A stretch of 38,500 bases of DNA, from contig NZ_CP024871.1 of the NCBI RefSeq assembly GCF_000306675.2, positions 337,501-376,000 of the forward strand, in the 5' to 3' direction. The notes under the pieces are model-generated. The model was not told the origin of the DNA. It did not search any database and was given only the letters and a program-made list of their open reading frames with translations. This document shows positions 1-38,500 of this stretch, piece by piece. The DNA comes from Leptospira mayottensis 200901116. GTDB taxonomy: Bacteria; Spirochaetota; Leptospiria; Leptospirales; Leptospiraceae. Made by a program: the position numbers and the translations under genes. The number at the start of each line of letters is the position of its first letter. The first letter of the stretch is position 1.

Positions 1-332
<332 letters not shown>

Positions 333-440
333 AATAATCCTAAAAAACGAATGTTATTTCTCTGCATTTAATTCTGCAAGCTTGTTTAGATGGAGGTTTT
401 GACTGAACTCGTCTTCATGCTTGCAGTAACGTATTTTTTG

Positions 441-2165
<1,725 letters not shown>

Positions 2166-2192
2166 TACAACCCCAAAGAATATATTTGTATA

Positions 2193-5151
<2,959 letters not shown>

Positions 5152-5190
5152 CCGCAATGGAATCATTGATGAATCTCGTTTGATAAAGAT

Positions 5191-6271
<1,081 letters not shown>

Positions 6272-6274
6272 CAG

Positions 6275-6302
6275 CCCACTTACCTATCGATAGGTAAGTG
6301 GG
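6275..6302. promoter_or_regulatory. Perfect 28-bp palindrome, probable TetR operator
   Basis: A perfect inverted repeat centred on ATCGAT with half-site CCCACTTACCTATC. It sits 4 bp upstream of the tetR start codon. TetR-family dimers usually bind perfect or near-perfect palindromes of this size next to their own gene. Binding is inferred from position and symmetry. Confidence 0.8.
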
Positions 6303-7839
<1,537 letters not shown>

Positions 7840-8268
7840 ATGAACCAAAATTTAATTCTCAAAAAGAAAATTTCTATTCGAGCTCCAATCGCGAAGGTTT
7901 GGAACGGACTAATCGATCCGGAAGTTATTAAACTTTATCTTTATGGTACACGAACAATTTCCGATTGGAAAGAAGGAAGTTCGATCCTTTTTACGGGTGT
8001 TTGGGAGGGGAAAGAATATGAAGATCACGGGACGATTCTCAAATTAGAAAAGGAAAAAATATTTCGATACAACTATTGGAGTAATTTTTCAGGTGTTCCG
8101 AACATTCCCGAAAATTATTCTATCATTACTTTCGAATTGGAATCGGAAGGGACGTTTACTTCTCTTTCCTTAATTCAGGAGAATTTTCCTACTCGAACTT
8201 CCTATGAACATTCCGATAGCGGTTGGGACTATGCTTTGAAAACACTGAAGGATTTTTTGGAAAAGTGA
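7840..8268 (+). CDS. SRPBCC/AHSA1-like domain protein
   Basis: 142 aa from the ATG at 7840, chosen because the typical family opening (ILKKKISIRAPIAKVWNGL) follows directly and GGAG sits 8 nt upstream; a longer in-frame start at 7690 adds unlike sequence. The protein shows the helix-grip pattern: first strand, DPEVIKLYLYG, WKEGSSILFTG, a TILKLEKEKIFRYNYWS strand pair, ITFELESEGTFTSLSLIQENF, and the long C-terminal helix GWDYALKTLKDFLEK. The family binds hydrophobic ligands or acts like Aha1. No partner gene is adjacent, so the role is unknown. Confidence 0.75.
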   Translation: MNQNLILKKKISIRAPIAKVWNGLIDPEVIKLYLYGTRTISDWKEGSSILFTGVWEGKEYEDHGTILKLEKEKIFRYNYWSNFSGVPNIPENYSIITFELESEGTFTSLSLIQENFPTRTSYEHSDSGWDYALKTLKDFLEK

Positions 8269-8694
8269 TCCGAAATGTTCGATCCTTTTATTTCATTTCA
8301 AAATATAGATCAAAAAAAGTCGCTGAACTTATTCGATTATTAGTAGGAAATCGTGCAGTAGGGATGTGTGGCGTACAATGCGGTCGTCTCTTTAAATACG
8401 GCCGAAGACGTGAGCTGTAGCGAGCCCGCCGTTCCTGCGTTTTTTTTCTTAAGAGCCTGTTCCAAAACCTCGAAATATAGGAGCCTCTAGGAGAACTTAA
8501 TAGTTATAAAATATGCTCGAAAGCTCGTAAACAACCAAAGAGATATAATTTGTGGGAACTTCTATATTTTATTACGAACTTATTGAATCATTGTAACTGA
8601 TTTCTTTTAAGGTTTTAGGACAAGCTCTTAGTACCTTAAACGTACGAAAAATTCGAGCCGCGACCGCCCGATCAAAATAAAAATCAAGATGTGG
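8269..8694. other. Intergenic region containing a near-complete dispersed repeat
   Basis: Holds the best preserved copy of the dispersed repeat (8450-8630). The rest has no supported gene. Confidence 0.5.
8450..8630 (+). repeat. MITE-like dispersed repeat, copy A (about 181 bp)
   Basis: The left end TAAGAGCCTGTTCCAAAACC and the inverted right end TAAGAGCTTGTCCTAAAACC match at 17 of 20 positions, forming imperfect terminal inverted repeats. The interior carries an ATATGCTCGAAAGCTCGTAA block and a TGTGGGAACTTCTATATTTT block also found in copies B and/or C. No coding capacity. A short non-coding element with terminal inverted repeats fits a non-autonomous transposon. Confidence 0.7.
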
Positions 8695-12677
<3,983 letters not shown>

Positions 12678-12746
12678 TGGGCAATTCTAAATGGTTTTGA
12701 GAACACGCTCCTAAAAGGTTTCGTTTTTTAAAAGGTATTTTCCATC

Positions 12747-13823
<1,077 letters not shown>

Positions 13824-13829
13824 TCGAAC

Positions 13830-16316
<2,487 letters not shown>

Positions 16317-16391
16317 TTCCAAACAAAAATACTTGTCGTTTTGGGATTGAGTACACAAATAGATTTACGGCGTGTCTCCGGTTAGGGGATG

Positions 16392-16829
<438 letters not shown>

Positions 16830-16877
16830 GTTCTTTTCTTCCTATAGAAAGGACTACAAAGCGGCCGATATTTTTCC

Positions 16878-17999
<1,122 letters not shown>

Positions 18000-18434
18000 C
18001 AAAGGTCGCGAGCTGTTCCTAAAAGACTGTGTTCTCGAAATTGTAAGTAATCGAGCGATCCGTAGAAAGCGAAGTTAGAATTTCTTGATGAAATCTGTCG
18101 TGTATCCGGAAGAGATGTGGGAACTACTGCTGTATCTTCTATAAATCGAGATCGATTTATTTCTGTCCTTTACATAAAATGCGGGAACTACCGCAACTTT
18201 CCAAAAACAGTCTCAACGAAATCATTTGCCTTCTACCAATCTGGGAGTTCCTGCGTTTTATGCTCTGGCTTTGTTTCGAACGCAATCCGCCCGTTTTCAA
18301 AGTGTGTGAGTATTTACACAAAGATCCATCGTTTCTAAAACAAGAAATGTAAGAACCTACCACAAGCCCAAAGTCAACCGACTATCCTCAGGACACGGTT
18401 GCTATACCTCCAAACTCTAAATGGATATCTATTA
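18000..18434. other. Intergenic region left of IS copy 1
   Basis: No gene is supported. Short stretches such as TGTGGGAACTACTGCTGTATC (about 18116-18136) and GCGGGAACTACCGC (18181-18194) recall the GTGGGAACT core of the dispersed repeat but are too short to call copies. The left flank of the IS is at 18434. Confidence 0.35.
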
Positions 18435-18443
18435 GAGGTTATC

Positions 18444-19228
18444 TCAAAAACTCCTAATAACGATCATGATACATGCGAGTATCAGAATTCCATAAAAGTT
18501 TTGATCGTTTCGTTCGTATCGAGTTGCAAATCTTCTGAAGTTCTGTAGCCAAGAAAAAGTTCGTTCAATTTTCCATCTTCCACGATATTTCCGCAACTTA
18601 CGTCCATCCTGTGTCTTTTTCTTTTTTCGATTTGATTTGTGTGGAGCGATCAAATTTACTTTATATTTCTTTTTAAGATATTCATCTAAAGGATCAGAAT
18701 CGTAAGCACGATCTCCGACTAAATCTTTGATTTTGCCTTTGACTTTTTTGCGGATGATTGCACCTTCCGCGAGCTTACTTTCATGCGGCGAAGCACTTTC
18801 AATCCCGGCGGAGATAGGAATACCATTTTTGTCGACGATAACCATGACTTTTGTACCCTTTCCCCGTTTAGTTTTGCCAATACGTAGGCCCCTTTTTTTC
18901 CAGGAACAAAAGTCCCGTCAATGAAACACGTGCTTAAATCCATCTTGCCTCTTATTTCTAAGTCATGAAGAAGCGCTTCTAAAATTTTATCCAGGGTTCC
19001 ATTTTTGCGCCATTCTTGAAATCTTCGATGGCATGTTTGATATGCGGGATATCTATCAGGTAGGTCTATCCACGGAGCACCAGTGCGAAGAATCCATAAT
19101 ATACCGTCCAAAATTGATCTTGAATTTACACGCGGACGACCTTTACCGTCATCTCTTGCTTCGGGTTCTACAAGTAAATCGCAAAGCAAATCCCATTGTT
19201 CGTTCGTTAAGTCACCTAATCGGCTCAT
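18444..19228 (-). CDS. IS5-family transposase, made by -1 frameshift (copy 1)
   Basis: Two overlapping frames: the upstream frame from the ATG at 19228 (TTG at 19237 possible) to 18719, and the downstream frame ending at 18444. Joined at the T7 (A7 on the coding strand) run at 18893-18899 they give a 261-aa protein. This has N-terminal HTH-like [13 protein letters not shown] and [15 protein letters not shown], then DDE residues Asp104 (FIDGTF), Asp173 (GDRAYD) and Glu222 (KIERTFSWL). The join reads naturally as family sequence ([16 protein letters not shown]). The upstream frame alone would give a protein lacking the last two catalytic residues, a possible regulator. Confidence 0.9.
18893..18899 (-). 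other. Slippery A7 run for -1 frameshifting (copy 1)
   Basis: On the coding strand the zero-frame codons are GGA AAA AAA GGG. A -1 slip on A-AAA-AAA moves reading to AGG GGC and into the downstream transposase frame. It is the same as the site in copy 2. Confidence 0.75.
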
Positions 19229-19408
19229 AACGATCAATTATATTATTTATAGTTTAAGTACAAGAAATTTTAAGTCTGACTACACGGATGACGGTTTTTG
19301 AGATAACCTCTAGATTCTTCTCGAAAGTCAAAGTGGAGAAACGGTTTTTTATCCGTAAATCTTTAGGAAATGAAAATTACATTTTGAGAAATAAAAACAA
19401 GCGGGAAT

Positions 19409-19467
19409 ATCGTCCGGCTTTATCGAAAAGTTTTGAGTTAAGAAATCGATAAACGCGGCCGGACGAT
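19409..19467 (-). terminator. Long hairpin, probable terminator of the marR-HXXEE unit
   Basis: ATCGTCCGGC pairs with GCCGGACGAT (10 bp) and TTTATCG with CGATAAA (7 bp), with a 4-nt bulge. On the leftward transcript it is followed by a T-rich stretch (TTGTTTTTATTT). It lies beyond the stop of the HXXEE-type gene and beside IS copy 1. Confidence 0.6.
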
Positions 19468-19468
19468 G

Positions 19469-19495
19469 ATCGGGTTGAAAACACGAGAACCCGAT
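19469..19495 (-). terminator. First of two tandem hairpins after the HXXEE-type gene
   Basis: ATCGGGTT pairs with AACCCGAT, 8 bp stem and 11-nt loop, ending 6 bp past the stop at 19502. On the leftward transcript it directly precedes the longer hairpin at 19409-19467. Confidence 0.5.
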
Positions 19496-19501
19496 TTATT
19501 T

Positions 19502-20161
19502 TTAAGGACGAGTCTCTCTATGATGTTTTACTAATTTAAGAATCGCGTAACCTCCCGGAAGCATTGGAAGCACCGCCGTATAAAGTCCCGAGAAATAATA
19601 TTCCCCCATAGTTTTAAAGTAATAGTTCGGCATATCCGAAATCATTACTCCGTTGACAATTTGAGAAACCCTTTCTGGGTTGTTCGGTTGAACGCTTGGC
19701 TCCAAAAGTGGAAAAATAAAATGGGTGAATTCCGCAAGACCGGGACCGATAAAAATGAACCACGCAATAAAACCTGCGAGCGGGAATCTAAAGAAAAGAC
19801 CCAACGCGGTCAACATATAAAGCATCGGACCGATCAATGTGAATACGACTACGAATCCCTTTTCAGTCCAGGGGATTTCGAATAAACGACTCACAGCGGG
19901 ACCGAAGCCCGTCAGATATTCCTCAATCATGTGAATCTGCAAACCGACTACGGTAAGCACAAATAAAGGAAGAATCACTTTAGGATCCACGGGCCTTTTT
20001 AAATACGTGAAATACCAGAAAATCCATCCGATCAATCCGGACCCTCCCACAATGATCACAGGTGGCCAGCCGATTTTGATATAACCGATCGTACTCGCCG
20101 TGACTATAAAGATTATGGCCGCGATGGCGCTCGAATTTTTTTTAAAAGTTGTAGTTTCCAT
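19502..20161 (-). CDS. HXXEE-domain-like integral membrane protein
   Basis: 219 aa from the ATG at 20161, chosen because AGAAGGA lies 9 nt upstream; an ATG three codons earlier would be only 1 nt from that site. Six or so hydrophobic segments. The segment VGLQIHMIEEYLTGF (about 62-76) has the His-x-x-Glu-Glu pattern that names the HXXEE family, and GPGLAEFTHFIFPL (about 140-153) gives the second conserved Glu/His pair. The chemistry of this family is not established. It follows the MarR gene by 35 bp on the same strand and is probably under MarR control. Confidence 0.65.
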   Translation of the reverse strand: METTTFKKNSSAIAAIIFIVTASTIGYIKIGWPPVIIVGGSGLIGWIFWYFTYLKRPVDPKVILPLFVLTVVGLQIHMIEEYLTGFGPAVSRLFEIPWTEKGFVVVFTLIGPMLYMLTALGLFFRFPLAGFIAWFIFIGPGLAEFTHFIFPLLEPSVQPNNPERVSQIVNGVMISDMPNYYFKTMGEYYFSGLYTAVLPMLPGGYAILKLVKHHRETRP

Positions 20162-20196
20162 ACTCAACATTCCTTCTTTTATTAAATTTAAATCAT

Positions 20197-20646
20197 CTAC
20201 TTCGCTTTTAGATTTACGATGTTCCTTTCAATCTGCGCCAAAACGTTTATCGTAATGGTCAGATGTTCTTTGTTTATCTCCATACTTGCGTCGTTTAACA
20301 AGGATTTGGCGATTTGTATCAGCTCCTCTTTCAATTTTTCCCCCTTTTCGGTGAGAAAAATCAGCCTGCTGCGCCGGTCTTCCTCTGCCACTACCCTCCG
20401 GATCAGACCGTCCTTTTCCATTCCGTTCAGAAAACGGGTCACAGTAGTCTTGTCCTTGATGGTTTTTTGCGAGATTTCGTTCTGATTCATTCCATCCGAT
20501 TCCCAAAGCCGATTCAGGATGACCCACTCTTCGGGAGTAATAGAAAAACCGGCGCTTTTAAAACGTTCCTGAAGTTCTAACTTCATTACGATCGCGCCAC
20601 GATTGATTCTGTAACCGAGTGTATTTTCGATCTGAAAATCTTTCAT
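20197..20646 (-). CDS. MarR-family transcriptional regulator
   Basis: 149 aa from the ATG at 20646; a longer in-frame start at 20691 would read through the palindrome and is less likely. Winged HTH features: SITPEEWVILNRLWES, then MNQNEISQKTIKDKTTVTRFLNGMEKDGLIRRV (recognition helix), and the wing VVAEEDRRSRLIFLTEKGEKL, which is the MarR signature. Its operator-like palindrome is 2 nt upstream of the start codon. The HXXEE-type membrane gene follows at 35 bp. The ligand is unknown. Confidence 0.9.
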   Translation of the reverse strand: MKDFQIENTLGYRINRGAIVMKLELQERFKSAGFSITPEEWVILNRLWESDGMNQNEISQKTIKDKTTVTRFLNGMEKDGLIRRVVAEEDRRSRLIFLTEKGEKLKEELIQIAKSLLNDASMEINKEHLTITINVLAQIERNIVNLKAK

Positions 20647-20648
20647 TA

Positions 20649-20669
20649 TTAGATGTATAATACAACTAA
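20649..20669. promoter_or_regulatory. 21-bp palindrome, probable MarR operator
   Basis: An inverted repeat about a central A with core TGTATAATACA and outer TTAG/CTAA; one mismatched pair in ten. It sits 2 nt upstream of the marR ATG. Its size and AT-rich core fit MarR-family operators and suggest autoregulation. Confidence 0.75.
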
Positions 20670-20724
20670 TCGCAGCAACGGTCAACTCCAAAATTGGAAA
20701 AAAGATTAGAATCCAGTCCGAAAT

Positions 20725-20749
20725 CGAACAGACCCTGTTCGGTCTTTTT
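20725..20749 (+). terminator. Rho-independent terminator-like hairpin on the rightward strand
   Basis: CGAACAG pairs perfectly with CTGTTCG (7 bp, 3-nt loop ACC) and is followed by GTCTTTTT. No rightward gene is recognised upstream of it, since marR runs leftward. It could end a short antisense or leader RNA. Confidence 0.45.
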
Positions 20750-20890
20750 GATAAGTCGAAATTACGTTTTTAGAGAAATCTTACATTTTTCCTGAATGGA
20801 GAACAAACAATCTCTGTGTTCGCAAAAATCGATTCTCTAAAATAAAGTCCAGGGTGGAGAAAAAACTTAAGATTGATTTGCGCGCTCCTA

Positions 20891-21022
20891 ATGAATGATA
20901 AAAAAGGAAAATTTGCAAAAAAAGAAGACCCAAGTTGTTCTAAATACTTAGAGAAATTCCTTAAAGAGCGGCGCTTTCTTACACAAAAGGGTCGTCCAAG
21001 CTTAGGAATAAATTTAAATTAG
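20891..21022 (+). CDS. Possible 43-aa small ORF, unknown
   Basis: Starts ATG at 20891 and ends TAG at 21022. The peptide is lysine-rich at the N-terminus (MNDKKGKFAKKEDPSC) and continues SKYLEKFLKERRFLTQKG, with an amphipathic look. No good ribosome site is visible, and no family is recognised. It lies in the long gap before the sensor kinase. Listed as a weak candidate only. Confidence 0.2.
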   Translation: MNDKKGKFAKKEDPSCSKYLEKFLKERRFLTQKGRPSLGINLN

Positions 21023-21231
21023 GCTAAGATTCTTCTCAAAAAAAGAGTCTAAGATGAAGTACTTGTAAGAGGATCGAAATCGTTTCTCCCAGTTTTTTTC
21101 TTTTCCCTTTAGGGAATCTGAGAAAACTGAGAAGAGCTTGGAATTTCTAAAAAAGGAAAACATAATTTCACCATAACTTTTTCCGTTTTTTGACAAATGT
21201 CTTGTTGAATTCGGAGTTATTTTAGTAACTA

Positions 21232-22611
<1,380 letters not shown>

Positions 22612-22732
22612 AAAAGTAAAAGTTCCTCTCGATTTTCCGATCAAGTTGATGGGGAAGAGGTTCTCTAATTTTTTTCAAAACTCGTATAATTCTCAGGTAA
22701 TGGAATTTCCTGAAAATCTGAAAAATGAGTTC

Positions 22733-22945
<213 letters not shown>

Positions 22946-22951
22946 TAAAAC

Positions 22952-22985
<34 letters not shown>

Positions 22986-23057
22986 AAAAAATTGTCCACC
23001 ATTTCTTCAGACTAGGAATGGCTTGTAAGATTTTTTTTTATTCCCAGAGTGACTGGG

Positions 23058-23885
<828 letters not shown>

Positions 23886-23893
23886 TCTGGGAA

Positions 23894-24073
23894 TTACGCG
23901 TAAAGATCTAGAATTCTTCTTTGTCCTTCTTCTTTTGAATTTCGAATTCCCACTTCTACGGCGAGATTCAACATCTTTCGGTTCAGATCACTTTGTACCT
24001 GAAAAATTTCCTTAGGTAAATTCGCGACTCTTTCCAAAAGTAAACTCTGGTTTGTATTTCCATTGATATTCAT
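23894..24073 (-). CDS. Conserved-looking 59-aa small protein, unknown
   Basis: The start is ATG at 24073, 4 nt after AGAGGGA; the frame is open to 24121 but without a better site. The sequence starts MNINGNTNQSLLLERVANLP and continues KEIFQVQSDLNRKMLNLAVE, predicting one long amphipathic helix with polar ends. It recalls in general style the short YjfB-type putative motility proteins, but this is only an impression. Convergent with the crotonase gene, 8 bp after its stop. Confidence 0.5.
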   Translation of the reverse strand: MNINGNTNQSLLLERVANLPKEIFQVQSDLNRKMLNLAVEVGIRNSKEEGQRRILDLYA

Positions 24074-24139
24074 AAATTCCCTCTTCTGAGAATTTTGGGT
24101 TTTTCTCTCTTTTTCCCCCAATTCTATTTTCGGGTGATA

Positions 24140-24173
<34 letters not shown>

Positions 24174-24186
24174 ATCTGTCTAAACT

Positions 24187-27556
<3,370 letters not shown>

Positions 27557-27579
27557 ACTTTAAAAATCAAGTGAAAGGC

Positions 27580-27603
27580 GGCAGGGATCTCCTGCCTCTT
27601 TTC
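27580..27603 (+). terminator. Intrinsic terminator of the sphingomyelinase-like gene
   Basis: GGCAGG pairs with CCTGCC (6 bp, 5-nt loop) and is followed by TCTTTTC. It starts 24 bp past the stop at 27556. Confidence 0.7.
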
Positions 27604-27737
27604 GTATACATAGAATTCTTATATCGATCTAGGACTTTACGGATATAATAAGGCTCTGATTCTGACTTTAAGTAGGGATTTGCGCTAAAACTGACGGTAG
27701 GGGAATTAGTAGTACGAAGAGGCTCTTAGGTTTTATT

Positions 27738-30055
<2,318 letters not shown>

Positions 30056-30057
30056 AA

Positions 30058-30582
<525 letters not shown>

Positions 30583-30642
30583 AATTTATATTCTACGTAT
30601 AAGAATTCAAACTGGATGGATTTTTCTCTTAAGAAAACTTCA

Positions 30643-30695
<53 letters not shown>

Positions 30696-30792
30696 AAACA
30701 CAAAGGATCAAACTATAATTCCGTAATAATCCGCTTCTCCAAATTCGATAGAATGTAAATTAATGGCTACCCTCCTTAACTTCGGATTAATT

Positions 30793-30827
30793 CGAGAAAG
30801 AACCCGATTGGATTCTTTCTCGGTTTT
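30793..30827 (+). terminator. Perfect 10-bp stem hairpin with trailing T-run
   Basis: CGAGAAAGAA pairs with TTCTTTCTCG around a 10-nt loop, followed on the plus strand by GTTTTT. Both neighbouring genes run leftward, so on their strand the hairpin lies after the stop at 30858 but without a U-run. It may act in both directions or be a 3' stabiliser. Confidence 0.4.
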
Positions 30828-30857
30828 TCCTGATCGTCTATAAACTATATAACCTTT

Positions 30858-32513
<1,656 letters not shown>

Positions 32514-32595
32514 GAGGTTATCTCAAAAACCGTCATCCGTGTAGTCAGACTTAAAATTTCTTGTACTTAAACTATAAATAATATAATTGATCGTT

Positions 32596-33380
32596 ATGAG
32601 CCGATTAGGTGACTTAACGAACGAACAATGGGATTTGCTTTGCGATTTACTTGTAGAACCCGAAGCAAGAGATGACGGTAAAGGTCGTCCGCGTGTAAAT
32701 TCAAGATCAATTTTGGACGGTATATTATGGATTCTTCGCACTGGTGCTCCGTGGATAGACCTACCTGATAGATATCCCGCATATCAAACATGCCATCGAA
32801 GATTTCAAGAATGGCGCAAAAATGGAACCCTGGATAAAATTTTAGAAGCGCTTCTTCATGACTTAGAAATAAGAGGCAAGATGGATTTAAGCACGTGTTT
32901 CATTGACGGGACTTTTGTTCCTGGAAAAAAAGGGGCCTACGTATTGGCAAAACTAAACGGGGAAAGGGTACAAAAGTCATGGTTATCGTCGACAAAAATG
33001 GTATTCCTATCTCCGCCGGGATTGAAAGTGCTTCGCCGCATGAAAGTAAGCTCGCGGAAGGTGCAATCATCCGCAAAAAAGTCAAAGGCAAAATCAAAGA
33101 TTTAGTCGGAGATCGTGCTTACGATTCTGATCCTTTAGATGAATATCTTAAAAAGAAATATAAAGTAAATTTGATCGCTCCACACAAATCAAATCGAAAA
33201 AAGAAAAAGACACAGGATGGACGTAAGTTGCGGAAATATCGTGGAAGATGGAAAATTGAACGAACTTTTTCTTGGCTACAGAACTTCAGAAGATTTGCAA
33301 CTCGATACGAACGAAACGATCAAAACTTTTATGGAATTCTGATACTCGCATGTATCATGATCGTTATTAGGAGTTTTTGA
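32596..33380 (+). CDS. IS5-family transposase, made by -1 frameshift (copy 2)
   Basis: Upstream frame from ATG 32596 (TTG 32587 possible) to 33105; downstream frame ends at 33380. Joining at the A7 run gives a 261-aa DDE transposase with Asp104, Asp173 and Glu222. Translated sequence is identical to copy 1, suggesting recent transposition or gene conversion. Both copies look capable of transposition if frameshifting occurs. Confidence 0.9.
32925..32931 (+). other. Slippery A7 run for -1 frameshifting (copy 2)
   Basis: Codons GGA AAA AAA GGG in the zero frame; slipping back one base gives AGG GGC CTA and enters the downstream frame, where the family sequence [19 protein letters not shown] continues. 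Confidence 0.75.
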
Positions 33381-33543
33381 GATAACCTCATATTTTAAAC
33401 GACAGGAAAAAATTGTACAAACGACCAAAGAGACGTAATCTGTGGGTACTATATTGCATCTTTTTGATGGCACTTGGCAATTATGATCTCGTTTTAGGTT
33501 TTAATAAAAATTCTAAATCTCGGGATTTTCGCAAAAACGAAGC

Positions 33544-35406
<1,863 letters not shown>

Positions 35407-35487
35407 TTAGTTCCAGCCGAAAAATCTTTCTTGCGTGTAGTTTGCTTCTGCCGAAAGGTCTAAGATACGCTTTGTAATGGGATCCAT
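35407..35487 (-). CDS. Possible 26-aa leader ORF directly upstream of recQ
   Basis: ATG at 35487, stop TAA at 35407-35409, immediately followed by the recQ ATG in the same frame. CGGAG lies about 6-9 nt upstream of its ATG. The peptide reads MDPITKRILDLSAEANYTQE, then RFFGWN. It could be a translated leader that couples to recQ, or an N-terminal remnant. No function is known. Confidence 0.35.
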   Translation of the reverse strand: MDPITKRILDLSAEANYTQERFFGWN

Positions 35488-35588
35488 AGGAAGCTCCGTG
35501 TTGAATTTTTTAGAGTGTAAAAGGAGAGAGTAATCGATTCAAACATTTGAAATACAATCCCTTTCACGTTTTTTATATTGAACTCATT

Positions 35589-38500
<2,912 letters not shown>

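Larger units (their letters stand above)
18435..19310 (-). mobile_element. IS5-family insertion sequence, copy 1 (876 bp)
   Basis: The ends are GAGGTTATCTCAAAAAC at 18435 and its inverse at 19310, a 17-bp perfect terminal inverted repeat. Both flanks carry TA next to the ends (18433-18434 and 19311-19312), consistent with a 2-bp target duplication. The two-frame transposase reads leftward. Copy 2 at 32514-33389 has the same length, the same ORF positions and the same translated proteins, in the opposite direction. The two-frame DDE transposase is of IS5/IS427-like type; I do not assign a named IS. Confidence 0.92.
20670..21231. other. Intergenic region between marR and the sensor kinase
   Basis: Divergent region. 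It holds a compact hairpin with T-run at 20725-20749 (rightward) and a possible 43-codon ORF at 20891-21022. TTGACA occurs at 21190-21195, about 35 bp before the kinase start, but no good -10 follows at normal spacing. Confidence 0.4.
32514..33389 (+). mobile_element. IS5-family insertion sequence, copy 2 (876 bp)
   Basis: Same 17-bp inverted ends and the same length as copy 1; the ORF coordinates mirror exactly and the translated ORFs are identical. The flanks show AT on both sides (32512-32513 and 33390-33391). Removing the IS and one AT joins the flanks as AACTTCTATATTTT, which is exactly the core of the dispersed repeat, so the element landed in a repeat relic. Confidence 0.92.

Noticed and set aside
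20647..20691. Longer start of the MarR protein
   Set aside because: It would translate through the operator-like palindrome and adds no HTH residues.
21014..21196. 60-codon leftward frame before the sensor kinase
   Set aside because: No ribosome site, rich in Phe/Lys/Ser without pattern, and it covers the likely kinase promoter.

Overview
The window looks like chromosomal DNA of a pathogenic Leptospira. The bases are AT-rich and gene spacing is loose. Several families typical of that genus are present: a sphingomyelinase C-like haemolysin, a bactofilin next to a LysM/M23 peptidase, spirochaete-style lipoproteins, and an IS5-type element. The intergenic DNA also carries a dispersed family of about 180 bp repeats. 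Genus assignment is inference from protein families; no rRNA or tRNA is visible to confirm it.

Layout. 1-332: 5' part of a class III nucleotide cyclase, leftward, cut by the window edge. 441-3625: leftward cluster of a secreted PLC-like protein, a small membrane protein and a cholesterol-oxidase-like GMC flavoprotein. 4222-5151: CDF zinc exporter. 5191-6302: thioesterase and TetR regulator with a perfect 28-bp operator-like palindrome. 6927-8268: a small secreted protein and an SRPBCC protein in loosely packed, repeat-bearing DNA. 8695-10161: CPA1 cation/proton antiporter. 10716-12669: overlapping ispD and lysA-like genes. 12747-17999: rightward envelope cluster of a Zn-PLC-family protein, a class A penicillin-binding protein, a bactofilin and a LysM/M23 endopeptidase.

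18435-19310 and 32514-33389 are two 876-bp copies of one IS5-family element in opposite orientation. The transposase is split over two frames at an A7 slippery run. They bracket 13.2 kb that contains: a MarR regulator and HXXEE-type membrane protein; a response-regulator/PAS/HisKA_2 kinase; a 70-aa ORF behind a Fur/PerR-type box; a crotonase; a 59-aa ORF; a TPR protein; a sphingomyelinase-like protein with 16 tandem pentapeptide repeats; an ECF sigma/FecR-type anti-sigma/outer-membrane-protein operon; and a lipoprotein. Recombination between the copies could invert this block.

33544-38500: leftward housekeeping-type genes: recQ (preceded by an in-frame 26-codon ORF), mnmC, and a partial gene for an envelope-like protein running off the right edge.

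The most unusual features are: (i) a MITE-like repeat family with at least three near-complete copies and several relics, one apparently split by an IS copy; (ii) the ECF/FecR/OMP operon, in which the anti-sigma C-terminus and the OMP N-terminus carry a similar short domain; (iii) the Fur-type box driving an unrecognised small ORF; (iv) the pentapeptide-repeat sphingomyelinase; and (v) regulator genes whose palindromic operators sit 2-4 nt from their start codons.
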